Shown here: positions 19,847 to 29,352 of the stretch, one piece after another
Position numbering within the stretch: the first letter of the stretch is position 1
Layout: each line of letters begins with the position of its first letter
Assembly (NCBI GenBank): GCA_001606155.1
Contig: LODT01000035.1
Location: 982,658-1,046,657 of the forward strand
DNA from: Tieghemostelium lacteum
Taxonomy: Eukaryota > Evosea > Eumycetozoa > Dictyosteliales > Raperosteliaceae
Reading direction: 5' to 3'
Length of the DNA: 64,000 nt
Program-made: the position numbers and the translations under genes
The notes under the pieces: model-generated
What the model saw: the letters and a program-made list of their open reading frames with translations, nothing else
The model's database searches: none
Told to the model about the DNA's origin: nothing

Positions 19847-22043
19847 ATTTTGTAAATCTAATTTTGGGAATTGAGAAAAAATGATTATAGGGTTCAATCT
19901 CAAATTGCACAGGGGAAATAGTGAATAGTCTTGAAAAACCACATTTGATGAGAAATCTTTTAATTTCTTGACTATTGAAGATTGGTGAACTGTTTAACTT
20001 TAGTTTAATGATGCCCAACATTTCACTATTATTTTCTACAAACCTTATGAGATAAGGGCCTAGAGATTCCCACTGATAGTTATAATTTATATACATTGAG
20101 AAGCAATCAACTTCAGTTTGCTTTATAAATCTAACAAGGTTAATTACTAGACAGAACATTACTTGATCTCTATATTTACTTTTTAATCTCTCCATGATAA
20201 TTTCCAGTGTTCTTACAGATACACATTTATGATGTATACCTTTGTATAGTTGTGCTGTAGTTATTATTTTATTATTGTATAGATCAGCTATTATTTGTGG
20301 ATATCCAACTGATAATCTAATGAGTTTTCTCTTGAGTGTTGAATCTGATATCTCCAAAGTAAAAAAGTCTCTAAAAGATTTAGATTTAAATAAATATTCA
20401 AACCCTTCTAAATTTTGTAAAGGTGAAGAGAACTTTTCTTGGTTTGGATTGGTAATACTTTTAATAATGTCAAGTAATTTTATAAAACCATGTAGAGAGA
20501 ATAGCTTAACTGCACTACTCCTCAAAGCATCCAAGAATCTTATTGGTTCCTCAGTATAGAGAAACTTTAAGAAATCTACACAACCATTATCAATCAAATG
20601 GTAGAGTATATTATAGGGTTTGAAGGATACCCAGAAATCATTGATTCTATTATAATAGTGAAACTTTTGAATTCTGATATCATTAGTCTGGTAGAATACT
20701 TTATAAATGAGACTAAATGGCAGTTGAGTATTGTTGTTGGTTACATAATAGGAGCAAAGTTCATAAAAACCTTTAGAAAAGAGGAAATTTATAGATTCCT
20801 TACTTAAACTTACTGCCTTTTGATTGATAGTGTTAATGATTATATCTTGGTAACCAAGTATCCAACATTCATCAGGTGTTTCATAAACATTAGCTGTGTT
20901 TGTAACTGACAGTGATTTAGTAACCCATTGAATAGTCTCTAAATCTGGGCATAATGCCAAATATACACATTCAAATGGTTTATAAACTAACCCTTTTTGG
21001 AACATTGACTGTATCAAATACAGAGGTATTTTACTGATTAGAAGACTAGACATGTGTATGATAATGTTATAACCTCCAGTAATAGTATTAGTCAAAAAGT
21101 ATTGGCAAACCTCTGGTGTAATGGTACCATAGTATGGTGGGTAATTCATGTTCGCTTTTATGGTTAGTTGTAGATTACCACTATAGAATCTATTGGTGTA
21201 GAACTGAAGAGCATCAGAGTTATGGTAGGTAATCAGAGTTTTTAAATCACAAATCAAGGGTTTAACTGTACAGTTCTGACAAACCCATTGAAGATTCTTA
21301 AACTGTTGCTCTGTGAATGGTTTTGTAAAATAGATGATATCCAATTCAAATTTCTTTGAGCCAATCAGTGGTGCCAATTCAGAAATATCACCAAATTGAG
21401 CATATAATTTGAAGGCAGTTTGAAGTGTGGTATCAATAAGAGTATTATTTTTGGAATGATATCGTATTAATACTCGCATAGTTTCGTAAGAATCTCTTGA
21501 TGCTGATGGTTGTTTACTATAATAGGTTAAAATTGACTCTCTATTTTCTAAGATTGTAGATAAATAAGGTATCAATTCACTGTGATTTAGATAGAACTCG
21601 AAACCCTCACTACTTAGGTATGGTACAATGGTAGTAAAACTTTGCGAGTTAAAAATGGAATTTTTATCTATGAAACCATTATCTATGAGATACTGTATTG
21701 GTTTAAATGTTTTCATAGTCGTTAATAGTAGCTTTCTTTTTTTGATTAACCTGATAATGTTATTCTGATACTTTTGTAGTATCAACAAAAACAATTCCAT
21801 TTCATTTCCTGTCATCTCATTCAAGAAGTATTCAATAATACTATCATTGAAATCCAATGACAACCAATTTATATTCCACTTTTCTTTTATGATATCATAT
21901 CTCTTTTTTTGTATTAACAAACGTAGTGGTACATCATCATAGGTAAATGAAAACCTATGTTGACATCTTGTTAAACCTAATATCTTTTTAATTAAATATT
22001 TATTCTTAAATACTGCAAAGAATAAATCTTCAAAATTGATCAT
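19845..22043 (-). CDS. Helical-repeat family protein, YHNxDAL group
   Basis: A single exon encodes 732 residues. It has the full set of family blocks: DLFFAVFKNKYLIKKIL at the N-terminus, KEKWNINWLSLDFN near residue 55-70, TYHNSDALQFYTNRF near residue 275, and a C-terminal KYRDQVMFCLVINLVRF. Degenerate helical units fill the rest (for example DLETIQWVTKSL), compatible with a curved helical-repeat scaffold such as a diverged ankyrin array. It has no signal peptide or membrane segment, so it is probably cytosolic or nuclear. A relic of another member abuts its 3' end. No function is known to me. Confidence 0.88.
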   Translation of the reverse strand: MINFEDLFFAVFKNKYLIKKILGLTRCQHRFSFTYDDVPLRLLIQKKRYDIIKEKWNINWLSLDFNDSIIEYFLNEMTGNEMELFLLILQKYQNNIIRLIKKRKLLLTTMKTFKPIQYLIDNGFIDKNSIFNSQSFTTIVPYLSSEGFEFYLNHSELIPYLSTILENRESILTYYSKQPSASRDSYETMRVLIRYHSKNNTLIDTTLQTAFKLYAQFGDISELAPLIGSKKFELDIIYFTKPFTEQQFKNLQWVCQNCTVKPLICDLKTLITYHNSDALQFYTNRFYSGNLQLTIKANMNYPPYYGTITPEVCQYFLTNTITGGYNIIIHMSSLLISKIPLYLIQSMFQKGLVYKPFECVYLALCPDLETIQWVTKSLSVTNTANVYETPDECWILGYQDIIINTINQKAVSLSKESINFLFSKGFYELCSYYVTNNNTQLPFSLIYKVFYQTNDIRIQKFHYYNRINDFWVSFKPYNILYHLIDNGCVDFLKFLYTEEPIRFLDALRSSAVKLFSLHGFIKLLDIIKSITNPNQEKFSSPLQNLEGFEYLFKSKSFRDFFTLEISDSTLKRKLIRLSVGYPQIIADLYNNKIITTAQLYKGIHHKCVSVRTLEIIMERLKSKYRDQVMFCLVINLVRFIKQTEVDCFSMYINYNYQWESLGPYLIRFVENNSEMLGIIKLKLNSSPIFNSQEIKRFLIKCGFSRLFTISPVQFEIEPYNHFFSIPKIRFTK

Positions 22044-22142
22044 TTTCTAGATTGTTATAATTTTAAAATGAAAAATTTTATTAAAATTAATAAAGTTTAT
22101 GAAAAGAAAAATCTAAGAATATCTTGTAAAATATTTCATATT

Positions 22143-24152
22143 TTATTCGATGGAATTTAAAAGTGGATGGAATTTGTTGGGAATTGCAAATGCACTAGTT
22201 AGGTGCTTGGAATAGGGTGTTATATCTTTACATAGTTGAGTGATGGTATCATCAATTTGTATGTACAGTTTCTGAGAGGAAAGTAAGTTATAATTGAAAT
22301 AGAATCCCAATTCCTTTTGAATTTGTACTAGTGAATCTAATCTACAGAGATTTTTTAAAAGAGTGAGTGTTGTAGGATCTGTATTTGTGAGTTTAATTAT
22401 TCTATCCAAAAAGAATCCCTGTACCAATCTGTCAACATTAGCTTTGGCAACCTTGATTGTCAATGTAAGATTTTCATTAAACTTGTTGTAAAACTCTAAT
22501 GAATTAGTTGCTAATGTTTTGTTATTTCCATAGATCTTCTGATAGAGTTCCTTTACTAGAATATATTCTCTATGCTCTAATAGCAATTGTTGATAACTTA
22601 GTGATAGTAAATCAATGGGTACTTGTGATGGAGTGGTTCCAGTAAGGTTATTAACATATGCCAATTCACCTGAAAACGATCCAGATTGCATGGCTTTATG
22701 ATATTGTGCTAGAAGGAACTTTGCAACCTGTTGGCAGAGTACTGTGTTATCACCTTCACCTGTTACAACCAGGTCACTGTGCTCTCTAAGCATTCCAATT
22801 CTAGTATGAAGACGAATACCCTGACCACCTGCAACTTCTCTAGCCAGCTGCAGAGCTGCTACACTATCCCAGCTTGTAAATGCCTTGATACCAGATGAAT
22901 AAGAATGCAATACATCTTGTGCACGACCTAAAGGTTCTGAAATTGCTTTATGTGCAAAATCATAGGCATAAGCCCTGGCAATTGATGGTATCAAACGTCT
23001 TTGTGTTGTGGTATAGTTGATTATAGGTTGTTCAGCTTGTTTAGGTGGTCCAAATTGAAGTCTATTATATGCATAAGATAATGCAATTGCTACACCAACT
23101 TTCATACTACACAAAGACAACAGTGATAGACATACTCTTCCAATGAAGAATACACTCATCATAGCTCCAAAGTGTCGGTTACTTGGAATTTCACTGTGAT
23201 ATTTACCATTTTCATCAACACTGCTGAACCTATCCAACATATTTTCTAATGGAATTTTTACATTTTTGAATAATAGACCACCATTGTCTATACCATTATA
23301 AGAGCTCTTGTAACTTATGTCTCTTATAGTTACCCCTTCTAGTACCTCTCCATATGGGTACAAGACAGTGGGTTCAGATCGAATGGGTACTACAAATGCA
23401 TGTACACCTTTATCAACACCACCTAGAATCAGTCTTGCAAATATTGTAGCTAGTTTTCCATGTTTTGATATATTACCAGGCCAGTATTTCTGTGATGTCC
23501 ATGTAGGTGAATTGATTATAAATGACTTGGAAGCAAGGTCAAATGTAGCAGTAGTCTCTAAACCATTGACATTGGATCCATGACCAAGTTCAGTGAGACC
23601 AAATACACCAAGTAACTTACCATCACTTATATCTTGAAGGTATCTATCATGATGTTTTTTAGTACCCAATAAGAGAATTGTACCACCCCACAAATTATAC
23701 TGAACTGCAAATTTCAGAGCAACAGAAGGGTCACAATAACTAATAGTTTCAAACCACATTAAAAACTTTTTTGGGTTATCAACCATGTCTCTAAGATGAA
23801 CTGTTTTTAAAGCAATCAATTCTTTAACAGCTCTCAAAGTTTGTTCTCTGTGTGCATCAACATCCAAAGGTCCATATAGAAATAGTTCATCAAAAGTACT
23901 GCTATTTTGCATCAAATTTCTTATTTGATCTCTCTCTTTACTATATTCTCCATCTAACATGTTTTTTAGTAAAAGTACATTTGGTTCAGTAGTTGAACTG
24001 CAATTATTATTATTTAAAGTATCACTGCTATTGTCAATTTTTAAATGTGATAGAGTCTAGATTTTATTTTACCATTAAATTAGTAGAGAACTTCTATAGA
24101 GTTATATTGTACATACATTTGCAATTCTCTCTAGGGCATTATTGGTGTTCAT
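22143..24152 (-). CDS. Peroxisomal acyl-CoA oxidase with N-terminal PTS2
   Basis: Two exons, a 36-base first exon (24117-24152) and 22143-24056, are separated by a 60-bp GTATGT..CTAG intron. They give 649 residues, close to the usual ~660. The family is clear: TELGHGSNVNGLETTATFD, the FAD/substrate region, REVAGGQGIRLHTRIGM, and GEGDNTVL, which carries the expected catalytic Glu. The enzyme makes trans-2-enoyl-CoA and H2O2 in the first step of peroxisomal beta-oxidation. The spliced start contains RIANTLSHL, an exact PTS2 (R-I-x5-H-L). The C-terminus (LNSIE) is not a PTS1. The PTS2 exists only in the spliced product. Unlike its neighbours, this is a conserved housekeeping gene. Confidence 0.93.
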
Positions 24153-24388
24153 TTTATAAAATTTATAAAAAAATAAAAAAAAATAAAATTTTATTCAAAA
24201 ATATCCAATCAAAAATAATTAATACTCCAATAAGTAAACAGAATCTTGTAGCTAAGATTATTCCACAGAAAGAACTCATTCCTACTTAAGATATTTGGAT
24301 GACTTCACTATGTTTTTTTTTCTCAAACTATTTTTTTGTAAGAATTTTTAGAAAAAGTAGAGAAAATTTGTATATCTATTTAGTAACA

Positions 24389-26504
24389 ATGATCACTCAA
24401 ATCAGAGATATAAATAATTTATTCTTTTTAATTTTTAAAAATATATATTTAAAAAAAAAAAATATTTGAGTATTGTAATGACATTTACCAAATATGTAAC
24501 AATAGCAATGTAAAGACTAGTTATTTATTAGAACATAAACAATTTGATATCATTAAAAATAAATGGAAGAGAGATTGGATGTCAATTAATTTTAATAACG
24601 AAAATCTAAATGAATTCTTTTCAAATTGCACTGATGAAGAACTATTTAAGATGGTTTATGAAAAGTATAAAGATAGATTTCCACAATACATGTATTCAGT
24701 ACCTGTACAAAACCTAGATTGGATGTGTAAAAATGGGTATTTGAATTATACAATCTCCTATTTTAGTCATAGATACCAAAGAGATCAAGCAAGTGTATTA
24801 AAATATACAATTAAAAATCATCCTGAAATGTTAGTTGATATTGATTTGGGTAGTGCTTTAAATGGATTTTTGAATTACACGCCAGTATTGAATAGTCTTG
24901 TAGAGCATGTTTATGAAACTGTCATAACTATTCTGAGGCATATGAAGAGCCTTGGTTTCAAGTATGTGGATTCCACTAGAATGCTATCAAAGTTGATAGA
25001 GTATCTGGTAGTGAATGGAAATATTAATGATTTTAAAGATATTCTAGGAAACTACCCGTATCAGAGTGAGATTATTGAAATTGATTTAAATTATTATTCA
25101 ATTATTCCATTAGTACCTCGACAATTTGAAATGTTAAAATATTTAGTAGAGAATCCTCAGAGATATAAAATTACTAAATGGACATTCAATTCTTTGGCCA
25201 GTTATCCAACAAGCGAAGCACTTTTGTATGTGCAGAACCAGATCTTTGGTGGTAATTTTGAACAAATGATGAATAAAATTGGAAAGAAACATTTAGAAAC
25301 ATCAGTGGTCTATAGTAGTGTACTTGAATATGTTTTAGAGCATAAAGAGTATAACTGCTCTATACCTATTGAATTGGTACTTAAAAGTAGTATACCATTG
25401 GATCTCATTATAAAGATAAATGAAAGGAAGTTGCTTTACATGTACAGAGATGATGCTCTTAGACGATGTAAAACCAAAGATGAACTATTGTATCTGGTGA
25501 AAAAAGGAAGATTTAGATTCAATGATAAATTTATAAATACTCAACCTCTTGATGATTTCTTTAATAATGGTGATGTGGAGCTACTGAAAATTCTTTTTGA
25601 AACATTGACAAATGAAACACTGATCTATTGTGTAAGAAATAACTATTTTGAAGCTGTTAAATTCTTTTTAAAGAATATGAAGAAACAAGCTATTGATAGT
25701 GTTTTACCATCACTGTACCGTGTTGCTAGTGGGTCATTTGGTATGCAGTATATACTCTTTAAAATCAAACCTTTAGAATACCACAACCAGTGTAAACAAT
25801 ATCTATTAACGTCACTGATTTACAGTGGCAGTCACCAAATGATTGACTTTCTGTTAAAGTACAATTATAAGGTGAATTCAGGTCCTTTATTCGTGGTATT
25901 GACAAAATCGTTAAACGCAATAGTCATGGATGGTACATTTGAAAGAATATTAGAAATCATTTTATATCACATTCAAAAGAATAATGATATTAGACAACTA
26001 CATCCTGATACTATAACTCTGACAAAATATTTAAAAATTAAACCATCAGTTATCAATAATCTTAAACTACTATATACTCTCGACTTGAAACCAAATGACA
26101 TTGAACTTGGACTTTTAATAGCAAATTGTGATTATAGTACAATATGTTCATTAATGAATGCTGGGTATCTAACTCTGGATAGATTACTCCACTGTTGCCA
26201 TAATGTTACATTAACTACAACAACAACTATTGAATATTTTGTAAACAAATTAAATAGTAAGAAACTACAAGATCATGCCTATCTATTTCTACTAACAGCT
26301 CAGGTAAAGAAATGCTCTAAATCCAACCAAAATCCATTAGATACTATTATAAAGTACAATTATAAATGTGATAATGAAAACCTCAACGAGTTCTTAACTC
26401 ACACTATTGTTCTCGATTTAAAATATTTCTATGATGATCAAGAAGATTTTTTCTCTGAACCTTACAAATCCTTTCTCAAACAATATCAATTTCTATCAAA
26501 ATAA
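24389..26504 (+). CDS. Helical-repeat family protein, YPTxxAL group, with a frame break in an A run
   Basis: The long open frame (from 24579) lacks the family N-terminus, but the missing part lies just upstream. ATG at 24389 reads MITQIRDINNLFFLIFKNIYLKKK. After a 12-A run (24451-24462) the next frame continues IFEYCND, then LLEHKQFDIIKNKWKRDWMSINF into the long frame. With one A fewer, the gene is a single 704-residue protein matching its relatives. The central motif is SYPTSEALLYVQNQIFGGNF. The C-terminus ends KQYQFLSK. Either the run was miscounted in assembly or the copy has a genuine one-base break. It is tandem with the next gene, 229 bp away. Confidence 0.8.
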
Positions 26505-26733
26505 AATTAAGAGCTATATTTATGTGTAAAAATAAAAATAATTTCTAAAAGAGTTAAAATTCCAATGAAAACTTTGTTGTAAAGTGAATCTTAAACTCAA
26601 ATATCAATAGTTTAAACTATTCTTAGAATTTTCAAATATTTTAAATTGAATTGTTTTTGAATTTTTGAAGTAGGAACACGTGTGATGCATTTACTAAAAC
26701 TATTTAAAAATAATTTTAGTGTAGATTAATGGT

Positions 26734-28890
26734 ATGATGACTAGTGAAATTGCATTTTTTTCAGTATTTAGAAACCAGTATTTATTTAGAAAGATATTTG
26801 GTTATTGTCAGAAACAAAATAGTTTATCATACAGTTTAAATGATATACCTATTGGTCAGATGATTAAACATGAAATGTTTAATCTAATGAAAGAAAAGTG
26901 GAAGGTAAATTGGTTATCTTTGGATTTTACAAGTGAATCTCTAAAGGATTTCATATGTTATTGTACAGATTTAGAATTGTTTGAAATGGTGTTTCATAGA
27001 TATGGCGCTATGATTACTGATTTGATATCAAAGATCAATTGGCACATTATATGTCAATGTCATTCATTTGATATTGTGAAATGGTTGTTAAATAGAGGTC
27101 TTTTGGAATTTAAAAACACAATGGGTTCCATTAAATATGTGTCGGAATTCAATGAAGATCTTCTACAGTACACAATAGATAAATACCCAAAACTTCTACA
27201 AGAGAAAGATCTTCAAGATATTATTATATACCTATGTAAAAGAGCTTCACATACCAACACTGTTTTAGCAAACCTCAAAATTTCTGTAAAAAAACTGTGT
27301 TGTTTAAAACCAAAGTATTGGCACCACATTGTAGGTGCAGATGTTTTAAAGTACTATTTTGAACATGCTACTGTTTATGATATTAAAAAGCGGTTCTCTA
27401 AAATAGTTGGTGAACCAATTCTAATGGATTTGAAGACGTTTACACTACATCCCCTATCCACCGACCAATTTGAAAATCTAAAGTATATCGTAGAGAATCC
27501 ATCACTTTTCAAATTCACTAAACTTTGTTCTTTAAGTATACTGATTTCCTATCCAACTAGAGATGCTCTACAGTATGTTCAAGAGACTCTCTATGGAGGT
27601 AATTTCCAAATAATGGAACAGGATCTCATAGGTTACACATTGATGTATAATAACACCATCACTAGTGATGTTGTAGAATATCTCATTCAAATGGGTTCTA
27701 CTACTAGAATTTCAATGTATACTATACTACAATCACAGATACCATTGTATCAAATACAACAGCTACATAACATGAGAGTTATTGACAGTGAACCAAGCCA
27801 TATTCCAAAATGTAGCTCTAAAGAGGTTTTGGAATTCCTCTTATCCAACCGATACGTATATATTGAAAATGAATATAGTTTTAGAAGCTTAAATGTATCA
27901 GGATCCTATTTTGATGATGGTAATGTAGAACTCTTACAAATTTTATTAAAATATAACATTGAATTCCATAAGACTGCATTGGAATTTTGTGCCTCAAAGA
28001 ACTTGTACAATGGCTTTATTTTCATTTATGAATCATTTCAGAATGATAAAAAACTTCAAGTTGATACCTATAGGATACTGTTGGCTACTAGTGATATTAG
28101 AATACAAGAGTATCTTTATAATGTAGATCCTCAAAGGTTCTGGAAAGGTCACATGTCAGGTCACTTAATAGTCGAGCTCATTAAATATGGAAGATACCAA
28201 TTTCTGGATTATATAATGAACCAAGATTACCCTGCTTTCATCAGAGCAGTTGTTGTGAGAATCAATGTAATTCTAGATGAAGCTAGTTTAGCATTCTTAA
28301 AGCTAATAGATCAAATTAGATATTACAAGGAATCTAATGACCACACACAAATGGAAGATGTTGAGGTATTCAGAGAGAATCTAATTCATTTCAAGGTTGT
28401 TGAAAAACTAAAATTAATATTCAAAGTGACTCTAGGAGGTAAACCAATAGAAGTTGTAATGTTAGATCTACTAAAACCTCTGAATTTGAAAATGTCAACC
28501 ATATGCTACCTATTGAACAACTCAATTATCACCATTGACCATTTAGAAACATTTAAATTCAGTAGATTTAATCTGTCACAGTTGGATTTTATAATTCATA
28601 GTTTATCAACATCAGTTCTAAAAGATAAATTGTTTTGCTACCTGTTGTTACTTGCCATTCGGACAACCAACTCAACCACTGAAGAACTATTTACAACTGT
28701 TTTTATGAAATGTGATCACAAGTGTAATCCAAAAAACATTTCACTATTAATAGATAATTTTTCAATTGACACTGTAATGATAAAAAAACTAAATAACCCC
28801 AAAAAAGGTTCGTTTTCAAAGCCAGTGTTATCTTACTTTTATAAATTTGGTATCACCACTATCGATCCTAAATTAATTAATGGAAAATAA
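26734..28890 (+). CDS. Helical-repeat family protein, YPTxxAL group
   Basis: A single exon encodes 718 residues. Family blocks are IAFFSVFRNQYLFRKIFGYC, KEKWKVNWLSLDFTSESL, SYPTRDALQYVQETLYGGNF near residue 270, and C-terminal KDKLFCYLLLLAIR with HKCNPKNISLL. It shares QYVQ..LYGGNFQ-type sequence with the upstream gene at 24389. Together these two form a subgroup distinct from the minus-strand members, which have YHN in place of YPT. It is intact and has no signal peptide. The role is unknown. Confidence 0.88.
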   Translation: MMTSEIAFFSVFRNQYLFRKIFGYCQKQNSLSYSLNDIPIGQMIKHEMFNLMKEKWKVNWLSLDFTSESLKDFICYCTDLELFEMVFHRYGAMITDLISKINWHIICQCHSFDIVKWLLNRGLLEFKNTMGSIKYVSEFNEDLLQYTIDKYPKLLQEKDLQDIIIYLCKRASHTNTVLANLKISVKKLCCLKPKYWHHIVGADVLKYYFEHATVYDIKKRFSKIVGEPILMDLKTFTLHPLSTDQFENLKYIVENPSLFKFTKLCSLSILISYPTRDALQYVQETLYGGNFQIMEQDLIGYTLMYNNTITSDVVEYLIQMGSTTRISMYTILQSQIPLYQIQQLHNMRVIDSEPSHIPKCSSKEVLEFLLSNRYVYIENEYSFRSLNVSGSYFDDGNVELLQILLKYNIEFHKTALEFCASKNLYNGFIFIYESFQNDKKLQVDTYRILLATSDIRIQEYLYNVDPQRFWKGHMSGHLIVELIKYGRYQFLDYIMNQDYPAFIRAVVVRINVILDEASLAFLKLIDQIRYYKESNDHTQMEDVEVFRENLIHFKVVEKLKLIFKVTLGGKPIEVVMLDLLKPLNLKMSTICYLLNNSIITIDHLETFKFSRFNLSQLDFIIHSLSTSVLKDKLFCYLLLLAIRTTNSTTEELFTTVFMKCDHKCNPKNISLLIDNFSIDTVMIKKLNNPKKGSFSKPVLSYFYKFGITTIDPKLINGK

Positions 28891-29352
28891 AATTTGTTTA
28901 AATCATTAACTTAAATGTCTGTTAAATCAATATTATTTGATTACATTATTTTTTATTGATATACAAGACATTTAAAATTAATGTGGTTTATGTTCTACTG
29001 TTAGAGTTTCTAAACACAATTAAGTATACTTTCCAATGATATCATTACATAGAATGAATCCTGATTTACCTTACCTTTAATTAATATTAAAAGGGAATTA
29101 AGATCTATATTGACATTCTTGATATATCCCTTGATCTTCCTCTAAGGCTTCTATAGTTGAAATAGTTCTTTAGTTTCTGTTGGGGTTCTTGATTGACAGT
29201 ACCTGCAATATGGCCAAGTTTTCCACACGAGAAACAAGTTTAGAATTATTATATAGTTCAGTTTTAAATAATTGCGCCAAAATTTTTTTATTAGAAAATT
29301 TGTTTGAAAAAATTTAAATTTTTTTTAGTTGTTGGAGTTGTTGGTTTGTGAA
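28891..29352. other. Spacer with a possible zinc-knuckle fossil
   Basis: These 462 bases separate the accessory island from SMC3. On the minus strand at about 29105-29236 a short frame reads CFSCGKLGHIAG followed by a Gln/Arg-rich tail. It resembles a CCHC zinc knuckle from a retroelement Gag or a cellular nucleic-acid-binding protein. It is short, isolated and clearly not whole. The rest is promoter-like A/T sequence. Confidence 0.3.
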
